Below are positions 24,236 through 33,800 of a stretch of 64,000 nucleotides of DNA, piece after piece (within the stretch, counting starts at the first letter, position 1; each line of letters starts with the position of its first letter). This DNA is from DASRDE01 sp035938175 (GTDB lineage Bacteria; Vulcanimicrobiota; Vulcanimicrobiia; Vulcanimicrobiales; Vulcanimicrobiaceae), in the NCBI GenBank assembly GCA_035938175.1, contig DASZHD010000038.1, positions 1 through 64,000 on the forward strand, written 5' to 3'. A model generated the notes under the pieces. The model ran no database searches, had not been told where the DNA came from, and was given only the letters and a program-made list of their open reading frames with translations. Both the position numbers and the translations under genes were made by a program.

Positions 24236-25663
24236 TCAATTTACCGTCACAGGCGCCGTCGCCGATGCAATACCGTTGGCTACAACTTGCAGCAGATACG
24301 AGCCCGAGTTCATTCCCTGTGGAACGGCGAAATCCGTGGACGCGTCTTGATCGGCGGTTGCAACCGCGCGGGTCGAAAAGTTGAACGTGCGGCAGTATAC
24401 TATCGTCGAACCTTGCACGAGCCGCACGAGCGGATAGTTCGTCGCCATCGATGCGTCGTCACCGTAGGCAACCGCTTGCGAGAGTCCGGTAAACTGCGTG
24501 CCGTGTATCGTGTAGGTGCTGCCGCGAGTGAGCGCTGCGGGCGGGCTCGTCAGCGTCGGACGAAACCAATCCTGCGGCGCCCCGTCCGTAACGTAGATCT
24601 CGACGTCCTGCGAGCTGTTCGAAAACATCATGTCGCCGGTGGGCAACAGAATCATTCGTCCGGCGAACGGCGGCGAGCCGCTGTTACCGGGGCCCGCCAC
24701 GGCGCTGATAGTGCCGGCAACGGGATCGAACTCGAAGAAATACGTCGGACTCAAGTAGTCGCCGCTGACGCCGTCGACCGGCCCGGCAACGCATAAGACT
24801 CGGCCATTCGGAAGTAAACACGCGGGCGCGTCTTTTGCGCCGAGATTCGCGACGCCCGGAACTGCGGGAAACGTGGGGCCGTCCTGCCACACGCCGGGAT
24901 CCGTCGGGTTCGTTTGCGTGGTGTACAGCGCAGTTTTGCCGGTCGCTCCGATCGCAAAAGCGCGACCGTCCGGAAGCAGAATCGCCGGGCCTACTTCGAG
25001 CGATGCGGCTTCGACTAGATCCGACGGCGTCGCACCGGCCGATATCCACGTGTTGTTTGCGATGACGTACTTCTCGGTTTGGGGATGGCCGTTGCAATCG
25101 ACGCTCAGCACGGTGTTCTCGGGAAGCAGCACCCATGATTCTTCTTCGCTAGACCCGTTCGTTTTTGGCGCAGCATTGCTCCATACGTTGGCAACCGGAT
25201 CGTAGATCGCGGTTGCGTTTGACGAAATGGAGCCGATCAACACGGTGCCGTTCGGTAGAACGCAGCACGGTGCATCGCCGATCGAAGTCCAGCCGCTGGG
25301 CGTCGGCAGAGTGGACCACGCATCCGCGAACGGATCGTAGACAACCGCCATCAGCGACTCGGCCTCGGTCGCCGATCCGTTGTATTCGCCGCCGGCAACA
25401 AAGACGCGGCCGTCGTTCAGGATTGCGGATGCAAAGTACAGCGGACTGTACGACACGCCGGCAGGCGTATTCGGCATCGAGGCAACCTGACTCCACGTTC
25501 CCTCCCGGTAGCTGCCCTGGCTGTCGGGAGCAAGTCTCCACCAGTTGCTCGTGCCGTACCCGCCGCCCGCGTCGTGGCATAAAACGCTGCCGTCGGTCAT
25601 CAGCAACATCGTCCCGACGTTGAACGACGGCTGCTGCGCCATGCGAACCCACGTACCCGCCAT
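24236..25663 (-). CDS. Kelch-repeat/galactose-oxidase-like beta-propeller protein
   Basis: The 475-residue protein is built of kelch-like repeats. Examples are SAILNDGRVFVAGGEYNG, APCCVLPNGTVLIGS, WVLLPENTVLSVDC, AILLPDGRAFAIGATGKTA, ACLLPNGRVLCVAG and MILLPTGDMMFSN. It ends with an immunoglobulin-like domain (about 385-475, starting RPTLTSPPAALTRGSTYTIHG), the layout of galactose-oxidase-like and kelch-E-set proteins. The Tyr-Cys cofactor and copper ligands of true galactose oxidases cannot be assigned with confidence. No signal peptide is visible from ATG 25663, which is odd for this class. It lies 87 bp upstream of the phosphoesterase on the same strand. Confidence 0.82.
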   Translation of the reverse strand: MAGTWVRMAQQPSFNVGTMLLMTDGSVLCHDAGGGYGTSNWWRLAPDSQGSYREGTWSQVASMPNTPAGVSYSPLYFASAILNDGRVFVAGGEYNGSATEAESLMAVVYDPFADAWSTLPTPSGWTSIGDAPCCVLPNGTVLIGSISSNATAIYDPVANVWSNAAPKTNGSSEEESWVLLPENTVLSVDCNGHPQTEKYVIANNTWISAGATPSDLVEAASLEVGPAILLPDGRAFAIGATGKTALYTTQTNPTDPGVWQDGPTFPAVPGVANLGAKDAPACLLPNGRVLCVAGPVDGVSGDYLSPTYFFEFDPVAGTISAVAGPGNSGSPPFAGRMILLPTGDMMFSNSSQDVEIYVTDGAPQDWFRPTLTSPPAALTRGSTYTIHGTQFTGLSQAVAYGDDASMATNYPLVRLVQGSTIVYCRTFNFSTRAVATADQDASTDFAVPQGMNSGSYLLQVVANGIASATAPVTVN

Positions 25664-25723
25664 GGGCGTATCATAGCACGCGTTGTGCTAAGCAGCGCAC
25701 CTAGCTGCACGTGCGGTTTTCGC

Positions 25724-25870
25724 CTAGACGAACCTCGCCTCGAGGCTCTCGATTCGCGATACCAGCCGGCTAAAACGACGGTCGATCGAATCAAACCGGC
25801 GGTCGTGCTCGTCGAAACGGCGATCGTGTTCCGCGAGCTTCTGATCGATAGCTGCAAGTAGGCTAGCCAT
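25724..25870 (-). CDS. Small coiled-coil protein with short tandem repeat
   Basis: From ATG 25870 the 48 residues contain near-identical seven-residue steps, KLAEHDRRFDEHDRRFD then SIDRRFSRLVSRIESLEARF, ideal for a parallel coiled coil. The DNA repeats too (CGGTCGTG... blocks on the plus strand at 25790-25835). The frame could begin at 25945 (73 residues), but that stretch is Arg-rich and less convincing. There is no clear ribosome binding site. It could be a real small oligomeric protein or the remnant of a longer coiled-coil gene. Confidence 0.5.
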   Translation of the reverse strand: MASLLAAIDQKLAEHDRRFDEHDRRFDSIDRRFSRLVSRIESLEARFV

Positions 25871-26087
25871 GGTCAGAGGGAAGGCACAAAATACCCGTTT
25901 CCGCAGCCGCTGTAGCGGTATCGCTCGGCGCGGCTCGCGAGGCATCCGTCAACGCGCTGAAGCTAGCGCCACCGTAGTACGTTGCAGTTCGTGGTGCGGA
26001 GTCTATCCGGTTTGGGGAAGGCTTTTCTCGACCGATTGGCAAGGGCAAACTGTCCCAGGCCACGATCGGGTCGAATTGGAGATCGGT

Positions 26088-27590
26088 ATGTCACAACCCA
26101 ATTTTCGCTTATTGCTAGCCGGAATTGCGATCTTTGCGTTCATCGCGTGCGGCGGTCACAACCCGAGTTCCACCGTTCCATCGGTCCCACTGCACTTCCA
26201 AACCGTTCAAGGCATGGGCGAAAGTGGCCCCGTGGTGTACACGCTCGGTGACGGCGGCACGAATGCGAGCACTCTGACGGATCTGCGACTCGGGGCGGAT
26301 GGGAAGCTCTATTGGGGCACCATTGCGCCATTTACGTCGTTATGTTCGTTTCCTACCAGCGGCGAGGTGGGTAATTTCGATGTTTCGACGCACGCGCAGG
26401 TTTTTCAAACCGTCGCTTATGCGCCCTCGTTCATCGAAGAAACTTCCAATGGAAGCGTTTGGGTCGAAGAATTGAACAACACCAGCGGTAATCCAACCAT
26501 CGATCGCTACGCTGGGATTGGGGGCCGGGACACGCCTATTGCGATTCCGATTGGCCCGTTCGCTTGCGGAAACAACTTTGGAAATGGCATCGACGGCGGA
26601 ATTGCTCTCGGCGCGGATGGCGAGTTGTGGTTCGGGTCCGACAGTTCTCCGCAAGTGGGCGAAATCAATCAAGCGAACAACGCGGTAAAGGTGTACACGC
26701 TGACCACGCCGAGCGGTGGATTCCCTCCGGCGCCGCAGTACATGGCGCTTGGAAATGATAAGCACATCTGGCTGACCGACGCCCTTAACGATGCAGTGTT
26801 TCGCGTCGCGACCAGCGGAAGCTCGAAGGGAACCAATACGGACGTTTTGCTACCACAGGGCTCGGCTTATCAGCTGATTGGGATTGTCTCCGCTACCAAC
26901 AAGAAAATCTATACTGGAAGCGTCGATTTCCAGGCGAACCCCCTCGTGGGAGCCGTCGACAGCTCCCCGGCCGATTCAGCGCCATCGTTCTCATCGATAC
27001 CGTTGCCTTCGATCGGCGTGGAACCAACCGTTTTTGCCGCCGGCCCGGGAAAAGTATACTTCGTGGATTTCCGTTTCCCAGGGCTGGGAGTGTACGATAC
27101 GGCCGCCCACACAATGGTGATGTTACCGACCGCAACCGCTCCCGGCGGGTTCGGAGGCCTCGCCGTCGATACGTCCGGAACGCCGTGGCTGGGATGCGCG
27201 ACTTCAACCGGTATATCGTGCGTCGAGCGAATCGCGCTCACCGCGACGTGGGCCGTGTACCCGTCTGTAAAAATTAATCTTTACACCAAAGATCTGAATG
27301 GCAACGCGCTGCCTCCCGGGCTGATCGGCATCGGGGAAACGGGCAATAGCGGTCCGTTTACGGTCGCGTCTTCCAATGCGAAGATTTGCACCGCTAGCGT
27401 GATTTCAGGATTCGATCACAATATTCAGATTGCTCCGGTAAAAGCCGGGAAGTGCACCCTTTCCGTAACTGATTCGCACGCTCGAACGGTGAAGGTATCC
27501 GCCACGGTCATAAACGGAAGCGGCAATCCGCAAGCGCGCGTTCATCAAATTCGGAGGGGTAGACTCTTCCGGGAAACGCTGGGTCGATGA
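26088..27590 (+). CDS. Streptogramin-lyase-like beta-propeller lipoprotein (copy 1)
   Basis: ATG 26088 has GGAG six bases upstream and starts a lipoprotein signal (MSQPNFRLLLAGIAIFAFIAC); the longer frame back to 25869 is ignored. The 500-residue protein has Vgb-type propeller strands (LRLGADGKLYWGT, SNGSVWVEEL, ALGADGELWFGS, ALGNDKHIWLTD, GKVYFVDFRFPGLG). A roughly 110-residue C-terminal beta domain begins near CVERIALTATWAVYPSVK. True streptogramin lyases need specific His/Glu ligands that are not evident, so this is a structural relative. It overlaps its paralogue downstream by four bases. Confidence 0.85.
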   Translation: MSQPNFRLLLAGIAIFAFIACGGHNPSSTVPSVPLHFQTVQGMGESGPVVYTLGDGGTNASTLTDLRLGADGKLYWGTIAPFTSLCSFPTSGEVGNFDVSTHAQVFQTVAYAPSFIEETSNGSVWVEELNNTSGNPTIDRYAGIGGRDTPIAIPIGPFACGNNFGNGIDGGIALGADGELWFGSDSSPQVGEINQANNAVKVYTLTTPSGGFPPAPQYMALGNDKHIWLTDALNDAVFRVATSGSSKGTNTDVLLPQGSAYQLIGIVSATNKKIYTGSVDFQANPLVGAVDSSPADSAPSFSSIPLPSIGVEPTVFAAGPGKVYFVDFRFPGLGVYDTAAHTMVMLPTATAPGGFGGLAVDTSGTPWLGCATSTGISCVERIALTATWAVYPSVKINLYTKDLNGNALPPGLIGIGETGNSGPFTVASSNAKICTASVISGFDHNIQIAPVKAGKCTLSVTDSHARTVKVSATVINGSGNPQARVHQIRRGRLFRETLGR

Positions 27591-29137
27591 GGGCCGGTAT
27601 GACACAATGGAGTTTTCGCCTGCCTTTCGCAGCGATTATGGCGTTCGCAGTTTCTGCCTGCGGCGCGCGCAATGCAGCGCTGCCCGCTTCTTCAATTCCG
27701 ATGCAGTTTCAGCGCATTCAAAGCGACGTTACGCGCGTGCCGATCTACGGTTCGGGCACCACCGTGTATACACTCGGTGACGGTGGCGCGAATTCCGCCG
27801 GGGTCGCAGACATGCGCTTGGGTGTGGATGGAAAGCTGTACTATGCAACCACTTCGCAGAACATCGGCAGCCTGAGCGGCGAAATTGGGAAGTTCGACCT
27901 GACCACCCGCACGCAGACCTTTCAAGCCGTATCGTACACGCCGAGCTTTATCGACGAAACTTCGAACGGAAGCGTGTGGGTTGAAGAGTTCGACAATGCA
28001 AGCGGGACGCCCACGATCGATAAGTACGCGGGAATCGGCGGAACCGATACGCCGATATCGATTCCGGTCGGTCCGTTATCACCGGGCGGCATTAACGGTC
28101 TAATCGGCGGCCTTGCCATTGGGGCTGATGGTGAGCTCTGGTTCGGAGTGGGCAACTTTGGTAAGGGCGGCGATACTGTCGGGGAGATTAATCAAACAAC
28201 CGACGCCGTAAAACTCTATCCGCTGACGACGCCGCCCGGAGGGAACCCGCCAACGTCGTCCTGGCTCGTCCTCGGCGCGGACAAGCACATCTGGGCAACC
28301 GATGGCGACAACGATGGCGTGGATCGCGTTGCGAGCAGCGGAGCGTCGAAGGGGACTAGTTCGTTCACGCAGTTTCCCCAAGGTCCGTATGGTCCGCCAG
28401 ACTATCCAAGCGCCGCAGGCATAGCGGCGGGCGGCGATAGCAAGATTTATGCGGCCGTTCCTTTTTTGGGCACGTCGACCGGTGAGGGTGCGCTGGACAG
28501 CGGTCCGGCGAAGGCGGCTCCTTCGTTTGCATCGCTTGCGCTGCCGTCGATCGGAATAGAGCCTATCGTCGTCGCCGCGGGCAGCGGCAAGATCTATTTT
28601 CTCGATTTTCATTTTGGCGGTCTTGGCATCTATGACATCGCGAACAAGAAGATCGTCGTTCTTCCTACGCCGACTCTCGCTGCAGGAAGCGGAATTATCG
28701 TCGACGGAATCGGCGTTCCATGGGTTAGTTGCGTAACCGCATCAAAAGCAGCCTGTATCGAGCGTATTGCGCTCACCGCGACGTGGGCCGTGTACCCTTC
28801 CGTTAAGGTTAATCTCTACCTCAAAGATCCGAACGGTAACCCGCTGCCTCCCGGACTGATTGGCATGGGAGAAACAGGCAACAGCGGCCCATTTACCGTC
28901 ACTTCTTCCAATCCGAAGATTTGCACGGCTAGCGTGATTTCAGGATTCGATCACAATATTCGGGTTAATCCGGTCATAGCCGGTAAGTGCACGCTTTCGG
29001 TTACCGATGCGCATGCGCGAACGGTGAAGGTTTTCGTGACAGTGATAAACGGAAGCGGCAACCCGCAAGCGCGTGTCCCGCGAGTGCGAGTCGGCGCGGC
29101 GCCCCGACTCCACGGCGCGGTCAGTGTATCGTCTTGA
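27587..29137 (+). CDS. Streptogramin-lyase-like beta-propeller lipoprotein (copy 2)
   Basis: The 516-residue paralogue of the preceding gene starts in an ATGA overlap (27587) or at ATG 27599. Its signal ends at AFAVSACGAR (lipobox Cys). Propeller strands correspond one to one with copy 1 (TLGDGGANSAGVADMRLGVD, SNGSVWVEEFDNASG, ADGELWFGVGN, ADKHIWATDGDNDG). The C-terminal domain, from IERIALTATWAVYPSVKVNL to INGSGNPQARV, is almost identical to copy 1 while the propellers have diverged. The pair arose by tandem duplication and is translated as one unit. It ends in a 17-bp convergent overlap with the next propeller lipoprotein. Confidence 0.85.
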   Translation: MRAGMTQWSFRLPFAAIMAFAVSACGARNAALPASSIPMQFQRIQSDVTRVPIYGSGTTVYTLGDGGANSAGVADMRLGVDGKLYYATTSQNIGSLSGEIGKFDLTTRTQTFQAVSYTPSFIDETSNGSVWVEEFDNASGTPTIDKYAGIGGTDTPISIPVGPLSPGGINGLIGGLAIGADGELWFGVGNFGKGGDTVGEINQTTDAVKLYPLTTPPGGNPPTSSWLVLGADKHIWATDGDNDGVDRVASSGASKGTSSFTQFPQGPYGPPDYPSAAGIAAGGDSKIYAAVPFLGTSTGEGALDSGPAKAAPSFASLALPSIGIEPIVVAAGSGKIYFLDFHFGGLGIYDIANKKIVVLPTPTLAAGSGIIVDGIGVPWVSCVTASKAACIERIALTATWAVYPSVKVNLYLKDPNGNPLPPGLIGMGETGNSGPFTVTSSNPKICTASVISGFDHNIRVNPVIAGKCTLSVTDAHARTVKVFVTVINGSGNPQARVPRVRVGAAPRLHGAVSVSS

Positions 29138-30128
29138 TTAGCGTCCCCGCCGAGTTGTACTCCGTGATCGTGTTGTTCCCGACATTTGCCACGTAAAAGT
29201 CGCCCGCGGCATTGAACGCGATGCCGTACGGTAAGTCCAGCCCGGCCTTGATCGTTTTCGAGACACTCCCCGACATACTGAAGACCTTGAGCTCCGAATC
29301 CAATCCGTCGGTCACGTAAAGTTTGCCCGTTCTGATCGCCAGGTAGGTCGGCACGAACTTCCGCGTGGAAACCTTCTTGACGAAGTTTCCGGACGCGTCG
29401 TATACGGTCATGGCATCGTTCGGAGTCTCGGAGTTACCAACCCACGCGTCTTCCGTGGAACCCGCGAAAACGATGCCCAGTGGATAGACGAGGTTGGACG
29501 TAATTGTGTGAATCACTGCGCCCGACTTATTAAAGACCTGAATCTCGCCAATCCCGATGTTGTTATTCGTGCGATTCGCTACCCAAACGTTGAGTTCATC
29601 GTCCACTTGCACGCCGGAGGGATTATAATTCGGATCCGTATGCATCGTTCGGGACACGATCTGCTTCCCAGTTGAGCTGTAGACCGTCACTGTCTGGTTG
29701 GAGTAATTCGCCACGTAGAGCTTCCCGGACGAATCGAACGCCAGGCCTGCGGGATTGTCTAGCCCCTTGGTGATCGTTTTGCTGGTCTGTTGAACGCCGG
29801 CGGCGTTGTAGACGAGAACCTGACACGGCGGACACGTGCCGCCGTGATTGCCGACGTAGAGCAGACCTGTTTTGCTTTCGGCTAATCCGATCGGCGCCGA
29901 CAAGGCTATGGGCGCGCCCTGCGCGCTCTGCTCGGTCCGATTTGCTCCCGGAGCGGCCGCATCGGCGGCCAGCGAGGCGGGCGCGACTTGCCGCATAAAC
30001 GGATTATTGCCGCTTCCCGCGGGAGCGCCGGACGGAACCGCACTCCGCGAACACGCTACGAGGCACAGAATGAGCAACGACGCGCCAACAGCGCGGGACA
30101 CGAATGGCCGGAAGACAGCAATGTTCAT
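29121..30128 (-). CDS. NHL/YVTN-like beta-propeller lipoprotein
   Basis: The 335-residue protein starts at ATG 30128 with a lipoprotein signal (VGASLLILCLVACSR). The body has six or so repeats of the type GLAFDSSGKLYVANYSNQTV, GVQVDDELNVWVANRTNNN, GIVFAGSTEDAWVGNS and GIAFNAAGDFYVANVGNN, each ending in an xVYxxxG strand. This is the NHL-like surface propeller class. No enzyme residues are identifiable. Its 3' end overlaps the propeller gene on the other strand by 17 bp. Confidence 0.85.
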   Translation of the reverse strand: MNIAVFRPFVSRAVGASLLILCLVACSRSAVPSGAPAGSGNNPFMRQVAPASLAADAAAPGANRTEQSAQGAPIALSAPIGLAESKTGLLYVGNHGGTCPPCQVLVYNAAGVQQTSKTITKGLDNPAGLAFDSSGKLYVANYSNQTVTVYSSTGKQIVSRTMHTDPNYNPSGVQVDDELNVWVANRTNNNIGIGEIQVFNKSGAVIHTITSNLVYPLGIVFAGSTEDAWVGNSETPNDAMTVYDASGNFVKKVSTRKFVPTYLAIRTGKLYVTDGLDSELKVFSMSGSVSKTIKAGLDLPYGIAFNAAGDFYVANVGNNTITEYNSAGTLIKTIH

Positions 30129-30226
30129 GAACCTGCCTCCTATGGCGGGCGATCGCGGCCCACACTTGGGTTCATGGTACTCGAAAATTCAGCGGCGAGG
30201 CCAGGTCCTTTTACACTAGAGACCGC

Positions 30227-30596
30227 TTGCGCCCATCAATCTCCATAGGTTTTGAACGTAACGATCCCTGTCCCTGAGGAAGCGGCAAAGAAATATAAAC
30301 GCTGCTGCCTCGAAGGACGAAAAACTGCCGCGACGTCAGAGCGCCTGCTTTCACGCAGACGGAACGTCAGCGGGCCAGCCGCGCGATCGTCCGGTTTGCG
30401 TGAGCGCGTCGAATTCGGCGACAGCGCGGACGCAGTCATGAAGTACATCTGCGCAGGAGTGCTCGAGCTGCCGCCGGAGCAACGCCAAATACCCAATGGC
30501 GAGTGGATAAATAATGCCGCCACGACCGTGTGGCTTTTCGATTATCCCGTCGATAGGAATGGACGCACTATCGTCGACGTTTATCTCCAGCGTTAG
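30227..30596 (+). pseudogene. Decayed SEC-C motif gene
   Basis: In one frame TTG 30227 leads to GFERNDPCP and then TGA (30275-30277), where the second Cys of the SEC-C motif is expected, followed by GSGK. One extra A in the run at 30287-30290 moves the rest, KKYKRCCLEGR, into the next frame, which stays open to 30596. Together the pieces spell the zinc-binding consensus xRNDPCPCGSGKKYKRCCL, broken by a substitution (TGC to TGA) and a one-base insertion within 15 bases. Intact SEC-C domains bind zinc and occur in SecA tails and many small proteins. The downstream 60 residues (GDSADAVMKYICAGVLELPP...) are unrecognised. An intact translation from TTG 30252 is possible but loses half the zinc ligands. 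Confidence 0.7.
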
Positions 30597-30681
30597 CCGA
30601 TGCGGATCGCTTAGTTATCGAATTTGCAAATCTGCTCAACGCCTGCACGTTCTAGTCGGCGCCCATGTGGGAATAAAAGAA

Positions 30682-30710
30682 AAAGAGCGCCGCGTTTGCG
30701 GGCGCTCTTT
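30682..30710 (-). terminator. Rho-independent terminator of rpoC
   Basis: AAAGAGCGCC (30682-30691) pairs perfectly with GGCGCTCTTT (30701-30710) around nine bases. On the minus strand it is followed by TTTTTCTTTTATT, so it terminates transcripts coming from rpoC, about 90 bases after the rpoC stop. On the plus strand the tail is weaker (TTTATTTTC) but might also act for the pseudogene side. Confidence 0.85.
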
Positions 30711-30719
30711 ATTTTCAAA

Positions 30720-30795
30720 CCCTTCGATACCTCAGGGTGCTTCGATACCTCAGCATGACGAGATACCTCAGCATGACGAGGATCTCAGCATGACT
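30720..30795 (+). repeat. 40-bp dispersed repeat unit B plus two partial copies, 3' of rpoC
   Basis: Positions 30720-30759 match the unit at 35013-35052 in 38 of 40 bases (core CTTCGATACCTCAGSNTGAC, seen twice in the unit). Two shortened copies of the core (GATACCTCAGCATGAC, 30762-30777; GATCTCAGCATGAC, 30781-30794) follow. The 204-bp gap 30597-30800 otherwise holds only the rpoC terminator. Confidence 0.85.
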
Positions 30796-30800
30796 GGAGG

Positions 30801-33800
30801 TCAGAGGTCCTCCGGGTTGATCCCCTTCGCCAGGCCTGCAGACTTGTCGTACTGCGTCTTGCGCGGCGCGGCGTGCACGTTGAGATCATCTTCGTACTCG
30901 CCTTCGTACTGCACGGTAGCCGGTTCACGCGTTCGATCGTACGCGCTCACCAGTTTTTGCATGCCGTCACCGTTCGCGCCCATGATCTCTTGCAGCGCTG
31001 CATCGTCGGCCGACATGCCGTCGTACAGCGAGGCTTCAAACGCGTTGCGCGGCCGTCCCTCGTCGTCCAGATCTTGGCCTTCCGGTTCGATCTGCAAGTT
31101 ACGGTAGCGCGACATACCCGTGCCGGCCGGAATGAGTTTGCCGATGATGACATTCTCTTTCAGACCCAGCAGCGGATCGTGTTTGCCCTTGATCGCGGCA
31201 TCAGTGAGTACGCGAGTCGTCTCTTGGAACGATGCGGCAGAAAGGAACGACTCCGTTGCCAGCGATGCCTTGGTGACACCGAGGAGCACCGGGTCGGCTT
31301 CCGCCCGCTGCTGCTCGCCGTTAAGCCGCTCGTTTTGCTCGCTGAAGAACGAGTTTTCGACCAGCTGCCCGGGCAGCATCTGCGTGTCGCCGCCGTCGCG
31401 GATCTTCACCTTGCGCAGCATCGAACGCACGATCACTTCGATGTGCTTGTCGTTGATGTCCACGCCTTGTGAGCGGTAGACCTTCTGCACCTCCTGAACC
31501 AGGTAGTTCTGCAGTGCGGTCTCGCCCTTGATGCGCAGCACGTCATGCGGGTTGAGCGAACCTTCGTTGAGTTGGTCGCCCGCCTCAACCTTATCGCCTT
31601 CATGCACGACCAAGTGCGTTCCGTGCGGAATGTCGTACTCGTGCTGCTCGCCGGTTTCGTCGACGATGATCACGATGCGGCGATTCTTCTCCTCGCCGAA
31701 CCGCACTTCGCCGGCTTGCTCGGTAACGACCGCTTGACCCTTGGGTTTACGCGCTTCGAAGATTTCTTCGACACGCGGCAAACCGGTGATGATGTCTTCG
31801 GTTGCAACGCCGCCGGTGTGGAACGTGCGCAGCGTGAGCTGCGTGCCCGGTTCACCGATCGATTGCGCCGCAATGATGCCGACGGCCTCGCCGATGTCCA
31901 CTTTGTTCCCTGTGGCGAGGTTACGTCCGTAGCACATCGAGCACACGCCGTACTTCGCCTGGCAGGCTAGCACGGAGCGGATCTTCACCGTCTTGATATC
32001 GGCGTCGATGATCGCTTTGACTTTTTCTTCGTCGATCTCTTCGTCACGCTTGACGATGGCGTTCTTACCATCTTTGATGTCTTCCGCAGCGCGGCGTCCG
32101 ATGATGCGGTCTTGCAGCGGCTCGATGATCTCTTTGCCGGCTGCAATGTTGCTTACCGTAATACCGTTGGCAGTTCCGCAATCTTCCTCGCGAATGATGA
32201 CGTCTTGCGCGACGTCGACCAGACGGCGAGTAAGATAACCGGAGTCCGCCGTACGCAGCGCGGTGTCGGCAAGACCTTTACGCGCGCCGTGCGTCGAGAT
32301 GAAGTACTCGAGAACGGTCAGGCCTTCTTTGAGCGAGGCTTTGACCGGAATTTCGAGGATTCGGCCCGACGGGTCGGACATCAAACCACGCATACCGCCG
32401 AGCTGTTTGACCTGCGCAATCGAACCGCGCGCGCCGGAGGTCGCCATCATGAACACCGGGTTGAGCGGGTTCTGCGCCTCTTGCATCGCGACGGTGACGT
32501 CGTCGCCGGCCTTTTGCCAGATCTCGATGGTCTTGTTGTACTGCTCTTCCTGCGAAATGAAGCCTTGCTCGTACAACCGGTGCAGGTTGTCGACCTCGTG
32601 CTGCGCCTTATCCAGAATCTCGTGCTTGGCTTCCGGAACGATGATGTCGTTAATCGACACGGTCGTACCCGATTGCGTCGCGTAGTGGAATCCGAGGTCC
32701 TTGATGGCGTCCAGGAACTTCGCCGTTTCGGCATTGCCGTACGTACGATAGCAGGCCGTGATGAGCTTCTTCAGCGCCGTCTTATCGAGAATGTAATTGA
32801 CGAACGGCAGATTCCAGTTCAGCGGAATCGCGTTGTTGAAGATTACACGCCCGACGGTCGTGCGGATCAGCTCGCCTTTCCAGCGTACTTTGACCCATTC
32901 GTGCAAGCTGACGCTGTGCGTGCTGTACGCCATGATCGCTTCGTTGGCGTCCATGAACGTCAGCAGCCGTTCGCCGTTGGACGTATCCCGCTTGCGAGCT
33001 TTGCCGTCGGCGTCCCGAGCGCGATACACGCGATCGTCGTAGTCTTCGGTGATTGCCGCTTTTGCGGGCCCCTTGTATTCCTCGCGTTGGAACGTGAGGT
33101 AGTACAGTCCGAGCACCATGTCTTGCGTCGGAATCGACACCGGATTGCCGTATGCGGGCAACAAGATGTTGTTTGCAGAGAGCATCAGGATGCGCGCTTC
33201 CGCCTGCGCACCGGCGCTTAGCGGAAGATGCACGGCCATTTGATCGCCGTCGAAGTCGGCGTTGTACGGCGTGCACACCAGCGGATGCAAGTGAATTGCT
33301 TTACCTTCGACCAGCACAGGTTCGAATGCCTGAATGCCCAAACGGTGCAGCGTCGGTGCGCGGTTCAGCAGTACCGGGTGCTCGCGAATGACTTCATCGA
33401 GGACGTCCCAGACTTCCGGACGCACGCGCTCCACCATGCGCTTTGCGCTCTTGATGTTATGCGCTTGTGCACGGTCTACCAGCTTCTTCATGACGAACGG
33501 CTTGAACAGCTCGAGCGCCATTTCTTTCGGCAAACCGCATTGATGCAGTTTTAGCGACGGGCCGACGACGATGACGGAACGTCCCGAATAGTCGACGCGC
33601 TTGCCGAGCAGATTCTGACGGAAGCGGCCTTGCTTACCTTTCAGAATATCGCTAAGCGATTTCAGCGGACGGTTGTTCGGACCCGTAACCGGGCGGCCGC
33701 GACGTCCGTTGTCGATCAGCGCGTCCACCGCTTCTTGCAGCATGCGCTTTTCGTTCTTGATGATGATCTCGGGCGCGCTCAATTCGAGCAACCGTTTCAG

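Noticed and set aside
30275..30277. TGA in the SEC-C motif as selenocysteine
   Set aside because: A frameshift follows within 15 bases, no selenocysteine-insertion element is apparent and the residue is a zinc ligand, so decay is the simpler explanation.
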